Positions 34,656-43,271 are shown, counted from the first letter of the stretch. The stretch: DNA of 64,000 bases from Halolamina sp. CBA1230 (GCF_002025255.2 NZ_CP054587.1:496001-560000); one strand, 5' to 3'. Program-made: numbers and translations. Notes: generated by a model from the letters alone, not told the origin.

Positions 34656-34723
34656 TTCAAGTACGATGCCGGGACCACCCTGCCCGTGCCCTGACCTTCA
34701 CCGCCGGCGGGGGAGCGGGAGCG
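34656..34723 (+). repeat. Intergenic element, copy A
   Basis: Begins TTCAAGTAC and ends GGGAGCG. Its first 41 bases match 63667-63707 at 33 positions without gaps, and the ends match again after a 2-base shift. It contains GACCAC, CCCGTG and CTGACC blocks in the same order. TTCAAGTA would suit a TATA box about 25 bases ahead of a short RNA. Confidence 0.55.
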
Positions 34724-34764
34724 CGGTGTGTCCGTCGGCGGCGCCCAGCACCGCCTGTTCGCTC

Positions 34765-34958
34765 TCAGTCGTCGGCCGCCGCCGGCGCGACCGTATCGCG
34801 GCGTCGGACAGTCTTGCGCAGGTCGTCGGCGACCGTCGACGCCGATCCGACCTGATCGCCGTCGAGCGGGAACGCTCGGACGTCGTAGTGGAGCGCGATG
34901 CCTTCGCGCCCATCGCGGTCGGGATTTTGGCCGTGGCCGGGCGTGCGGTCGTGAACGT
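34765..34958 (-). pseudogene. Start-less coding relic
   Basis: On the minus strand a frame ending with TGA at 34765 reads REGIALHYDVRAFPLDGDQV, then GSASTVADDLRKTV and an acidic end. It has G/C at third positions and halophile-like composition, but no ATG, GTG or TTG between the stop of the MBL gene and its end. It could be the tail of a lost gene. The family is not recognised. Confidence 0.35.
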
Positions 34959-35933
34959 CTACGGTTCGGGGAACAGTTCGTCGACGTCCGGGTCGTCGAC
35001 GACGAGTCGGTAGTCGGTCGCCTCCCGCTCGACGACCCCGTGGCGTTCGAGGTGGTCGAGGTGGGCGAACGCCTCGCCGGGCCCGTGGAGGATGTGGATC
35101 GTCTCCAGTTCGCCGAACAGGTGGTGGCTCACGGTCCAGACGTCACACGCGCCGTGGCGGTCGAGCAGGTCGATCACCTTTTCGGTCCGCTCGCGATGGT
35201 GGCCGATGATCTCCCGCGCTCGGCCCGCCGGGTCCTCGATCGGGTCGCGGTGGCCGGGCAGCGCGCGCTCCCAGTCGCGCTCGACCACTTCGATGAGGCT
35301 GTCGACGTACTTCGCCAGCGGCGACTCCACCCGTACGTCGGCACCGCCGACGTTGGGCGTGTACTTCGGGAGGATCACGTCACCGACGAACGCCTGACGA
35401 TCACCGCCGTCCTCGAACGCGAAGGCGGTGAGCCCGGCGGAGTGGCCGGGGAGGTGGACCGCCTCGAACTCGGTCCCGTTCACGTCGAAGCGGTCGCCGC
35501 CGGTGAACGGTGTCACGTCGACGTCCTCGCCGGCGAGCTCGGCGTGGCCCTCGAGGAAGGAGAGCAGTTCCTCGCGTGGCTCGTCGGGAAGCTGCCAGCC
35601 CTCGAACGTCTCCTGCTGGAGAGATCGGTCCTCGATAAACGACGCCTCCTCTCCAGAGATCAGCGCGGCGTCTGCCTCGTGGGCGTGGACAGTCGCTCCG
35701 CCGGCGTTCTGGATCATCCCAGCCAGGCCGGCGTGGTCGTAGTGCCAGTGCGTCAGGAACACGCGATCGACGTCGGCAGGCGTGACGCCGAACGACGCGA
35801 GCGCGTCGACGAACTCCTCGCGGGTCGGCTCGGTGGCGACGCCAGCGTCGACGAGCACGGTCTCCTCGCCCTGCAGGAGGTAGACGTTGTTCTCCCCTTC
35901 GAAGACGGTGTTCCCCAGACGGATCCGTTCCAT
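34959..35933 (-). CDS. Metallo-beta-lactamase fold hydrolase
   Basis: 324 residues. Zinc motif THWHYDHAG (H-x-H-x-D-H), further ligands in HLPGHSAGLTAF and FVGDVILP. The C-terminal about 80 residues (ALPGHRDPIEDPAGRAREII, then a winged-helix-like LDHLERHGVVERE) match LACTB2/glyoxalase-II-like hydrolases. Substrate unknown. Start ATG 35933 begins MERIRLGNTVFEG. Confidence 0.92.
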   Translation of the reverse strand: MERIRLGNTVFEGENNVYLLQGEETVLVDAGVATEPTREEFVDALASFGVTPADVDRVFLTHWHYDHAGLAGMIQNAGGATVHAHEADAALISGEEASFIEDRSLQQETFEGWQLPDEPREELLSFLEGHAELAGEDVDVTPFTGGDRFDVNGTEFEAVHLPGHSAGLTAFAFEDGGDRQAFVGDVILPKYTPNVGGADVRVESPLAKYVDSLIEVVERDWERALPGHRDPIEDPAGRAREIIGHHRERTEKVIDLLDRHGACDVWTVSHHLFGELETIHILHGPGEAFAHLDHLERHGVVEREATDYRLVVDDPDVDELFPEP

Positions 35934-36036
35934 ACCCGAACTGCTCGGCCGCCGCCCAAGAGGGTTCCCACTTCGCGTGACAGCTGGGCGACCGAAGGGC
36001 GGTAGATTCAAACACGGACTGGTCGTAGCGGGAGCC

Positions 36037-37206
36037 ATGCCGGCGGACCTCTACGACGTTCTCGGTGTCCCCGACGACGCCGCCGCCGAGGAGTTGAAAC
36101 GCGCGTACCGAAAGCGCGTCCGGGAGTACCACCCGGACGTGAACGACCACCCGGAGGGTGACGCGCAGTTCAAACTCGTCAGGACGGCCCACGACGTGCT
36201 CTCGGACCCGGCCGAGCGCAAGACGTACGATCGGCTGGGCCACCGCGAGTACGTCGAGAAGCATCTCGACGATCTCCCGCCGGTGTCGGTGTTCCCCGAC
36301 GAGGACCTCCCCGACGGGGCGTCGACGACCGAGACGGCGACGGACGTCAGCACGTCCTCGACAGCATCGACGAGCGGGACGACAGAACCGTCGACGGGAG
36401 GGCCCGGCGACACGTCGACCGACAACACGTCGACGACCAGTACAACGACTACCCAGTCCGGATCGGCCACGGGAACGGCCGAACCGACCAGCGGTGACGG
36501 GTCGACAGGGAGCAGCACGTCGACGGCCGACGAACGATCGACGGGGAGCAGCAGATCGACGGCGAACGAGCGTTCGTCGACCGCCGGAACAGCGTCGAGC
36601 GGGAGCAGCAGCTCGACGGGGACCACCGACGAACGAGCCACGACCGCCGGCGCCGAACGCGACAGTTGGGACGCCGCTACAAGTTCGGCACAGACCGCCA
36701 CGGGCGACTCGTCGGTCCCCGCCGGCGTCCGTCGACGGCGCGGACTGAAGCGCTGGTACGGCGTCGTCGTCCTGTCGCTGCTCGTCTACGCTGGCGGCCT
36801 CGGCGTCTATGCGCTCCCGCGGCTGGCCGCGATACGTGAGTTCGTCGGCGACGTGACGGCGTCGCCGGCCGCGGCGCTGCTCGGCCCGTTCCCGCTCGGC
36901 TCGCCGACCGCGTACGTTCTCGAGGCCGCTCGGGCGGCCACTGCGGGAACACCGACATTGGGACTGGTGCTGCTCGCGGGGACGGTACTGCTCCCGCTGG
37001 TCGTGCTGACGACCGTCGGGCGGTTCGGGCGCGGCGCCGCGTGGCTGTACGCGCTGCCCTCGCTCGCGCCAGGGCTCTGTCTCGCGGTCTGGCCGGTCGT
37101 CGCCGTCCCGACGGTGGTCGCACTGCTGGGGCTGATCGTGCTGCCCGTACTGAGCGCCGGCGGGTTCCTCGTCGACGTCGGCCGGTACCTGCTGGCGACG
37201 CGCTGA
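36037..37206 (+). CDS. Membrane-anchored J-domain protein with Ser/Thr-rich linker
   Basis: 389 residues. An N-terminal J domain (residues 4-68) has the HPD motif in REYHPDVND, needed to stimulate DnaK. Residues ~100-235 are a low-complexity Ser/Thr/Gly linker with repeated STGSS-like units, and residues ~245-389 contain about four membrane helices. It lacks the Gly/Phe and zinc domains of DnaJ. It would recruit DnaK to the membrane, with the linker as spacer. TTCAAAC 27 bases before the ATG. Confidence 0.9.
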   Translation: MPADLYDVLGVPDDAAAEELKRAYRKRVREYHPDVNDHPEGDAQFKLVRTAHDVLSDPAERKTYDRLGHREYVEKHLDDLPPVSVFPDEDLPDGASTTETATDVSTSSTASTSGTTEPSTGGPGDTSTDNTSTTSTTTTQSGSATGTAEPTSGDGSTGSSTSTADERSTGSSRSTANERSSTAGTASSGSSSSTGTTDERATTAGAERDSWDAATSSAQTATGDSSVPAGVRRRRGLKRWYGVVVLSLLVYAGGLGVYALPRLAAIREFVGDVTASPAAALLGPFPLGSPTAYVLEAARAATAGTPTLGLVLLAGTVLLPLVVLTTVGRFGRGAAWLYALPSLAPGLCLAVWPVVAVPTVVALLGLIVLPVLSAGGFLVDVGRYLLATR

Positions 37207-37209
37207 GCG

Positions 37210-37839
37210 CTACCGGACGTGGTAGGACTCCCCACCCGGGAGGAACCGACCGAGATCGCTCTCCCTGCGGAAATCAGTCGACTGGAGCTTCAGCAGCGAC
37301 TCCACCAGCAGGTCGGCGTCGCCGTCGTCCCAGTCAGCCGGATCCTTGATCGGGACCACCAGCCAGCCGCTTCCCAGTAGCTCCTGCCCGTGGAGGCGGT
37401 CCATCTCGATCTCGGTCCGGTGGGCGCGGGCGGTGAACGTCTCCACGACGTGCCGGGTCGCGCGCTCGCCGACCGGGAGCAGTACGTGGGCGGCGATGGC
37501 GCGAACCTCGGCGTCGAAGTACCGCTCCATCTCGCGATAGGAGTCCTCGGTCGGCTCGCCGTCCGGAACGCACATGTGGAGGTACGAGAGGAACGTCCGC
37601 TCGACCTCGGGCTCGTCGCCGACGGAGTGGAGCAGGCCGGCCTCGTGGAGCGCGTCCTGGAGGCGCTCTGCCGCCGGCGTGCCCGTGAACGGAACGCCGG
37701 TGTCGACACCGCCGTGGACGCCCGGGTGGTCGCCGACGACGTGGAAGTCGGCGTTGGCGTCGCCGTAGCCGGGGACGAAGCGATCGCAGGGCGGCGCCAT
37801 CCCGAACGGGTTCGACACGCGGTCGGTGACGTTTCGCAC
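37210..37839 (-). CDS. Uracil-DNA glycosylase superfamily protein
   Basis: 209 residues. Motif 1 is VVGDHPGVHGGVDTGVPFTG, corresponding to GEAPG...G.PF.G of family 4/5 UDGs, followed by TPAAERL. The usual C-terminal HPS motif is replaced by VPIKDPADW, and the four-cysteine Fe-S ligand set is not visible (Cys only at ~18, ~104). Repair activity is thus uncertain. Start GTG 37839 has CTAAGC about 27 bases upstream. Confidence 0.78.
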   Translation of the reverse strand: MRNVTDRVSNPFGMAPPCDRFVPGYGDANADFHVVGDHPGVHGGVDTGVPFTGTPAAERLQDALHEAGLLHSVGDEPEVERTFLSYLHMCVPDGEPTEDSYREMERYFDAEVRAIAAHVLLPVGERATRHVVETFTARAHRTEIEMDRLHGQELLGSGWLVVPIKDPADWDDGDADLLVESLLKLQSTDFRRESDLGRFLPGGESYHVR

Positions 37840-37932
37840 GTCGCCCCGTAGCGGGGTGGCGGGCTTAGCTGGCGTGGTTCCGGCCCGCCGGGACCGGAAT
37901 AGCCATACGCCCCGACGCCCCAGCCACGGTCG

Positions 37933-38439
37933 ATGAGTCTGAGCGACGAGGCCAAGGAGCGCCTCGCCGACATCGTGACCCTCCAGCCGACCAAGAACAA
38001 GGAGCTCCAGGATCGCTGGGGGATGGAGTCGGGGAGCGAGGTCCACCAGTATCTCGAGTCGGAGCTGAGCGACTACTACTACCGCGACGACGACAGCCTG
38101 ATCCGGGCGACCGCCGAGGGCGTCGACCTCGTCGACGTCGAACCGAGCGTGCCGCCCGAGGACGAGGAGGGCGGCGTCCCGGACCGGATTCGAGTGCCAC
38201 GGCTCCACGCGCAGGTGCTCGACGTGCTCGCGGGGCCGGACGAACGCTCCGAGAGCGTCGTGAGCGTGCTCCAGAAGCTCCGCGAGGGGTTCGACGCCGA
38301 CCCCGACGTCGAGGCAGTCCGCGACGCGTTGGGGAGCCTGCGCCGGAAGAACGTGGTCGAGGTGGAGTACCGCACGGTGCCGACATATCGCCTCGCGGTC
38401 GAACGGGAGGCGTTCGAGGTCGAAGCGATGGAAGCCTGA
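37933..38439 (+). CDS. HTH-type protein (DUF5797-like)
   Basis: 168 residues. The N-terminal LADIVTLQPTKNKELQDRWG and the middle GSEVHQYLESELSDYYYRDD, with C-terminal VEAVRDALGSLRRKNVVEVE, look like two winged-helix modules. It resembles haloarchaeal DUF5797, presumed transcriptional regulators. Target unknown; the divergent neighbour is the UDG-like gene. Confidence 0.78.
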   Translation: MSLSDEAKERLADIVTLQPTKNKELQDRWGMESGSEVHQYLESELSDYYYRDDDSLIRATAEGVDLVDVEPSVPPEDEEGGVPDRIRVPRLHAQVLDVLAGPDERSESVVSVLQKLREGFDADPDVEAVRDALGSLRRKNVVEVEYRTVPTYRLAVEREAFEVEAMEA

Positions 38440-38441
38440 CC

Positions 38442-38504
38442 TGCTCGGCACGCAGTCAGCCGAGCAGGGTGCCTGACTCCCTCGACACGCGGTCAGCCGA
38501 GCAG
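38442..38504. repeat. Duplicated terminator-like hairpin
   Basis: CTGCTCGGC...GCCGAGCAG (38442-38468) forms a 9-bp stem. The sequence ACACGCGGTCAGCCGAGCAGGG about 10 bases on repeats its right half. The stretch lies between convergent genes. Confidence 0.6.
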
Positions 38505-38509
38505 GGCGA

Positions 38510-39880
38510 CTAATCCCCCAACGCCGGCTCCGCCTCCGACTCCTTCGACATGGTGTGGGTGAACCAGAACACCCCGGTCGCGAACAACACGAACACCGAC
38601 GCCGTGAGGAACGCCTCGACGGTGCCCACGAAGTCCTTTATCAGCCCGACCCCGAGCGGGCCGGCGGTCTGCCCGACCTTCCAGGAGATCGACCGAAGCG
38701 ACATCGCGCTCGCGACCGAGTCGTACTTCTCGCCCTCCTCGACGAACAGCGCCATGCTCGCCGGCAGCCGGATCGAGTCACCGATCCCCAGGATCGCGTA
38801 GGCGGCGAACAGCACGAGGAAGCCGCCGCCGAGCTCCTGCCCGTGGCCGAAGTACCCCAGATAGAACCGCCCCATCGTCTCCTCGGCCGGCAGCGACAGC
38901 GGGATCAGCGCGATCCCCAGGCCGTACACCAGCGCGCCCACGGCAACGAACTTCGCGCGGTCGCCGATCCGGTCGGTGAGGTCGCCGACGTACCCCTGGA
39001 GGAGCGCCTTGGTGATCTTCCCGCCCGCGAGGATCCACCCGATCGCGAAGGCGTTGATGCCGAACTCCGTGCGCGCGAGGATCGGGAGGAAGATGATCAC
39101 CGCCATCTTCCCGACCGAGAAGGAGAGCCGGAACAGCACCAGCGACCGCAGCATCGGCAGTTTGAGCAGTTTCTTGATCGTCCCGATCCCCGACTGCGCC
39201 TCGGGGTCGTCGACGCCACCGCCGGGGTTGTCACGGAGCTCCGTATAGACGAACACGAACGCGACCAGCGTGACTCCCGCCAGCACGAGGAACACCACCC
39301 GCGACTGGAGCGGGTCGTACATCGAGAGCAGCAGACCGCCGACCAGATCGCCCGCGAGCGAGGAGAACGCCGCGACCTGGTTGTACGAGCCGAGCCAGCG
39401 GCCGCTCTCGTCGTCGGGCGAGATCTGCCCGACGACCGTCGAGCCCGTGATCCAGAGGATGCTGGCGCCGACCCCCTGAAGCATCCGGACGAAGACGACT
39501 TGCAGCGAGCCGTTGGTCGTCCAGAGCGCGCCCGCGCCGACGGTTTCGAGGGCGGCGACGATCTCGGCGTTGATCGGATCGGCGATGAACATGTACCCCA
39601 CGAACACCAGGACGTTGAGCAACATCCCGCCGAGCAGCCAGTGTTTGGCGTTCCCGGTGTCGATCTTCCGGCCCAGCGGGAGCACGATCAGCAGCTGGAC
39701 CGACGCGAACGCGGTGCCCCAGAGCCCCTCGACGAACCCGGTGGTGTCGAACGTGTTGGCGTAGAGCGCGAGCGTGATGATGATCGTGGAGTACGCCTGG
39801 CTCCGGGCGAACGCGGTGCCGGCGAGCGAGAGGAACTCCCGGTTCCGGAGCAGGGCAACCGAGTTTCCGAAACGTGCCAC
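38510..39880 (-). CDS. MFS transporter
   Basis: About 456 residues with 12 predicted helices. MFS features: FVEGLWGTAFASVQLLIVLP then GRKIDTGNAKHWLLGG (the loop 2-3 motif) and IGDRAKFVAVGALVYGLGIA in the second half. Substrate unknown; export of small molecules is common in this group. GTG 39880 is preferred over ATG 39904, because TTTATC at 39910-39915 (minus) would place the transcript start downstream of that ATG. Confidence 0.88.
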   Translation of the reverse strand: MARFGNSVALLRNREFLSLAGTAFARSQAYSTIIITLALYANTFDTTGFVEGLWGTAFASVQLLIVLPLGRKIDTGNAKHWLLGGMLLNVLVFVGYMFIADPINAEIVAALETVGAGALWTTNGSLQVVFVRMLQGVGASILWITGSTVVGQISPDDESGRWLGSYNQVAAFSSLAGDLVGGLLLSMYDPLQSRVVFLVLAGVTLVAFVFVYTELRDNPGGGVDDPEAQSGIGTIKKLLKLPMLRSLVLFRLSFSVGKMAVIIFLPILARTEFGINAFAIGWILAGGKITKALLQGYVGDLTDRIGDRAKFVAVGALVYGLGIALIPLSLPAEETMGRFYLGYFGHGQELGGGFLVLFAAYAILGIGDSIRLPASMALFVEEGEKYDSVASAMSLRSISWKVGQTAGPLGVGLIKDFVGTVEAFLTASVFVLFATGVFWFTHTMSKESEAEPALGD

Positions 39881-40127
39881 TATTCGTCGGATCGAACACG
39901 ACACTCCGGGATAAAGGAATCCTTCGCCGCAGCGTTTTCCGGGACGGGGACAGGCCGCCGCCGAGTATCCGCCTGATTTGACCGTCGGGGTTCAACAGAT
40001 ACATACCTCTCAGTTCACTGTACATCGGTCGGATGCACGCAATCGGCGTGAGATCGTTTGGTTCAGCAGCGATAGCGTCGGATAGTGTCGAACCACAGGT
40101 CGTGCCACGAACTCTCGTACCAGACTC

Positions 40128-41774
40128 GTGAGTGTAACGTCTCGGCTCGCCGGCGCAGTCGAATCGTTCCGTGAGAAGTCCGATCTGGCCGTCTTCGGTC
40201 TCTCGGTAGCCACACTCCTGGCGATCATCGTCGCCATCGTCGCGTTCTCCGACACCGCCGCGTCGGCGCTGGGAACGGCGAACCAGTTCATCATCACGAA
40301 CCTGGGGTGGCTCTACCTCTGGGTCGTGTTCCTCTCGTTCGTGTTCGTCGCCTACATCATGATCGGCCCGTGGGGGCGGATCAAGCTCGGTGGCCCCGAT
40401 GCGGAGCCGGAGTTCACGTTCTGGCAGTACCTCGTGATGACGTTCACCGCGGGGCTCTCCTCGGGCGGACTGGAGTTCTGGGGCCCCGTCGAGCCGCTGA
40501 TCCACTACGGAACGCGGCCGCCGTACTTCGACTCCTCGCCGGGAACGTGGGGCCGGATGGCCGACGCGTTGCAGTACGCCATCTACCACTACGGGCTCTC
40601 GGCGTGGGCCACCTACCTGGTGTTCGCGGTGGCGATCTCGTACTTCGTCTACCGGAAGGACGCGCCGTTCCGGCCGGCAGTCATCCTCGCGCCGTTCCTC
40701 GGAACCGACAACCTCGACGGCCCGCTGGGGAAGCTGGTGGACGCGCTGGCGGTCGTGATCACCGTCAGCGGGATCACCGTCTCCTTCGGCCTGGGGATCA
40801 GCCAGTTCGCCTCCGGCCTCTCGTTCAAGTGGGGGATCGGACTCGGCCAGATCGGCCGGATCGGGCTGATCCTCGTCGTCGGGGCGCTGTTCCTCCTGTC
40901 GGTGATCGCCGGGATCCAGAAGGGGATCAAGCGGTTCGCCGACCTCAACGTCTTCCTCCTCATCGGGCTGATGGCGGCCATCTTCGCCTTCGGGCAGGCG
41001 ACGACGCTGGTCAACCTCACGACGCAGGCGATGACCGGCTACGTCACTGACTTCGTCGGGATGAGCCTCTTCTTCGCGCCCGACGGCGACACGACGACCT
41101 GGCTGAGCTCGTGGACGCTCTTCTTCTGGCCGTGGTGGCTCACGTTCGCGCCGATGATCGGCATCTTCATGGCCCGGATCTCAAAGGGGCGCACCCTGCG
41201 TGAACTGGTGTTCGCGGGCCTGTTCGGGTCGTTCGCGCTCACGGTCCCGTGGTACGCTGCCACCGGCGGCTCCGCGCTCCTGCTCCAGACGTCCGGCGCC
41301 GCGGACCTGCTCGGCGTCTACGAGTCGTCGGGGTTGGAGGCCGTCGGCTTCGGGCTGTTCGAGGAGCTGCTCCCGTACCCCGGCGTGTTCTCGGCGGCGC
41401 TGCTGGTGCTGGTGGTCAGCTTCCTGATCACCACGCTCGACTCCTCGACGCTGAGCATCGCGATGATGGCCGCCGGCGGCGACGAGTCGCCGTCGACGAT
41501 CAACCGCCTCGTCTGGGGCCTGATGATGGTGCTGCTCACGATCGCGCTCAGCCTCGCCGGCGGGATGTCGGTGCTCCAGTCGTTCACCATCCTCGTCGGG
41601 CTGCCGACAGCGATCCTCTGTGCGATCGCGATGCTGGGCATGCTGATCGAACTGGAGCGGGAGTTCCCGGTTCTCACCGAGAGCGACAACGAGGCGAGCG
41701 AGCGGTCGACGACGGCGGCGGCCGCACAGCCGTCAGTCGAGCAGCAACAGCAGTCGGCGGGCTCGGACGACTGA
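40128..41774 (+). CDS. BCCT family transporter (betaine/choline/carnitine type)
   Basis: 548 residues, 12 helices. BCCT signature WTLFFWPWWLTFAPMIGIFM near residue 330; GLEFWGPVEPLIHYG replaces the Gly-rich substrate loop of BetP. Family members import glycine betaine or related solutes with Na+ or H+, useful for osmotic balance. Cytoplasmic C-terminus is Ser/Ala/Gln-rich. Start is GTG; 39905-40127 has no gene and shows no clear TATA. Confidence 0.93.
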   Translation: MSVTSRLAGAVESFREKSDLAVFGLSVATLLAIIVAIVAFSDTAASALGTANQFIITNLGWLYLWVVFLSFVFVAYIMIGPWGRIKLGGPDAEPEFTFWQYLVMTFTAGLSSGGLEFWGPVEPLIHYGTRPPYFDSSPGTWGRMADALQYAIYHYGLSAWATYLVFAVAISYFVYRKDAPFRPAVILAPFLGTDNLDGPLGKLVDALAVVITVSGITVSFGLGISQFASGLSFKWGIGLGQIGRIGLILVVGALFLLSVIAGIQKGIKRFADLNVFLLIGLMAAIFAFGQATTLVNLTTQAMTGYVTDFVGMSLFFAPDGDTTTWLSSWTLFFWPWWLTFAPMIGIFMARISKGRTLRELVFAGLFGSFALTVPWYAATGGSALLLQTSGAADLLGVYESSGLEAVGFGLFEELLPYPGVFSAALLVLVVSFLITTLDSSTLSIAMMAAGGDESPSTINRLVWGLMMVLLTIALSLAGGMSVLQSFTILVGLPTAILCAIAMLGMLIELEREFPVLTESDNEASERSTTAAAAQPSVEQQQQSAGSDD

Positions 41775-42575
41775 CTAGAGCTCGATCCGTTCGACCAGAT
41801 CGTCGTCGCTTTTCGTGTTGACGGCGACGATGCGGACGTCGTCCTCGATCATCGACTCCCGGAGCTTGTCCTTGAGGAGGTTGTCGACCTGGTAGACGCC
41901 GGCGGCGTTGATCATCTCGATCTCGACGAGCACCGGCGTCCCGTTGCCGGGCTGGAGGCTCACCTTCCGGATCGCCTGGCTGGAGAGCGTGTTGATCCCC
42001 CGACCGCCCTCCTCGTAGGGGATGCGCGAGCGACCGCGTTCCATGTCGAGCGCGTCGGCGACGCGGATCACGCCCGCCTCGCGGGTCAGCGGCGTCTCCT
42101 CGGTGTGATGGCAGAGGATCGCGTGCAGCACCTCCGCCTTCACGCGGACCTTCTCGGGCGTCTCATAGAACCGATCGAGGAAGTGATCGAGGAAATCCGC
42201 CGCCAGCGGGATGGAGTAGTAGGCGTGCTCGTCGCGGTGGACGACGTGGCCCACGTCGTGCAGCGTCGCCGCGAGCGCCACGATCACCGGCTCGTCGGCC
42301 TCGTCGAGCCCCTGCTGGCTCGCGCCGTTGAACTCGACGCCGCCGGCTTTCAGCAGGTCGTACAGTCGAAGCGCACGGTTCCGAACGATCTCGATGTGTT
42401 TGCTGCCGTGGTCGTTGTACCCCTTCCGCGTGACCGCGTTGACGTTCTGGGCGTCGAGGTAGGCGACCACTTCCGGATGCTCGATCAGCGCCGGGAGCAC
42501 CTCGTTGAGTCGCTCGTCCGGGAAGGCGTGCTGCTCCTGGGGATCGTACTGGTGGTCGGCGGTGTCGGTGGCCAT
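41775..42575 (-). CDS. HD domain phosphohydrolase
   Basis: 266 residues. HD ligands: HGSKHIEIV (first His), LAATLHDVGHVVHRDEH (His-Asp) and HHTEETPL. The C-terminal 60 residues are a beta-rich regulatory-looking part. Related proteins hydrolyse nucleotides or (p)ppGpp-like compounds; substrate unknown. TTTTTCC 27 bases upstream of ATG 42575. A tandem repeat array lies just upstream. Confidence 0.9.
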   Translation of the reverse strand: MATDTADHQYDPQEQHAFPDERLNEVLPALIEHPEVVAYLDAQNVNAVTRKGYNDHGSKHIEIVRNRALRLYDLLKAGGVEFNGASQQGLDEADEPVIVALAATLHDVGHVVHRDEHAYYSIPLAADFLDHFLDRFYETPEKVRVKAEVLHAILCHHTEETPLTREAGVIRVADALDMERGRSRIPYEEGGRGINTLSSQAIRKVSLQPGNGTPVLVEIEMINAAGVYQVDNLLKDKLRESMIEDDVRIVAVNTKSDDDLVERIEL

Positions 42576-42616
42576 ACGCTTCGTCTCACGGAGCGGAGGG
42601 AAAAAGCTCGTCGGGT

Positions 42617-42748
42617 GATCAGTCGCCCGCCGCGGCTGACCGCGTGCCGTCGGCGATCAGTCGCCCGCCGCGGCTGACTGCCTGCCGTCGGCGATCAGTC
42701 GCCCGCCGCGGCTGACTGCCTGCCGTCGGCGATCACTCGCCCGCAGCG
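42617..42748. repeat. Tandem 38-bp repeats, three full copies plus one partial
   Basis: Units at 42617-42654, 42655-42692 and 42693-42730 (GATCAGTCGCCCGCCGCGGC...), copies 2 and 3 identical, copy 1 with three differences near CCGCGTG. The partial fourth (42731-42748, GATCACTCGCCCGCAGCG) is the 3' end of the peroxiredoxin remnant with its stop, so the array seems to have grown from that end. Confidence 0.9.
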
Positions 42749-42939
42749 TTTCGGACCGCGTCGGCGACGGTCGGGGAGTCGGGTTCGACGCCGGGGTCGC
42801 CGGCCAGCCAGCGGTACGTGACGGTCCCGTCGGCGTCGAGAACGAACACCGATCGGCGGGCGACGTCGTCGATGCCGAACCGGTCGTAGCGCGTGCGGAC
42901 ACCGTACGCGTCCCGCAAAACGCTCCCCCCGATATCCAA
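42733..42939 (-). pseudogene. Peroxiredoxin (AhpC/TSA) reduced to its C-terminal part
   Basis: About 68 codons from TTG 42939. LRDAYGVRTRYDRFGIDDVA, then RRSVFVLDADGTVTYRWLAG is the C-terminal third of thiol peroxidases, but the peroxidatic PxxxTxxC domain (about 90 residues) is missing. The gene is cut just before the tatA promoter. No upstream start would recover it. Confidence 0.75.
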
Positions 42940-42977
42940 AAGGCCTATAGTCGGGAGTGAGGTACACCCGCATAGAG

Positions 42978-43271
42978 ATGTTCCAGACTGCGCCGCTACA
43001 AGTACCGATCCCCGGGGGGCCCGAGCTCGTCATCATCCTCCTCGTGCTCGTGCTCCTGTTCGGCGCGAACAAGATCCCGAAGCTGGCTCGGTCGACCGGG
43101 CAGGCGATGGGTGAGTTCCAGAAGGGCCGACAGGAGCTGAACGAGGAGCTCGAAGACATGAAGGAAGGGCCGAACACGGACGACGACACCACCTCCTCGA
43201 CGACCACGGAGAACGAGGACGAGGAGACGACGACCGAGACCGAGACGTCGTCTTCGTCCTCGAACCAGTAG
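42978..43271 (+). CDS. tatA: Twin-arginine translocase subunit TatA
   Basis: 97 residues. Short N-terminus, one membrane helix (ELVIILLVLVLLFGANKIP) with the conserved FGANKIPKLARSTGQAMGEF amphipathic helix, then an acidic Ser/Thr/Glu tail. It forms the pore for folded Tat substrates; haloarchaea export most secreted proteins this way, e.g. the twin-Arg BMP lipoprotein in this window. CTATAG (about 42943-42948) is the TATA candidate. Confidence 0.93.
   Translation: MFQTAPLQVPIPGGPELVIILLVLVLLFGANKIPKLARSTGQAMGEFQKGRQELNEELEDMKEGPNTDDDTTSSTTTENEDEETTTETETSSSSSNQ

Larger units (their letters stand above)
34603..34958. other. Gene-free stretch with structured element and a coding relic
   Basis: 356 bases without an intact gene. 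It holds TTCCCCTTCGGGGC-type small hairpins (about 34635-34650), the first copy of a repeated element (34656-34723) and, on the minus strand from 34958 to 34765, a frame with haloarchaeal coding character that lacks any start codon. Confidence 0.55.

Noticed and set aside
34698-34913. 71-codon minus-strand frame MGAKASRST...
   Set aside because: Strongly basic and Arg/Ser-rich, unlike any halophilic protein here.
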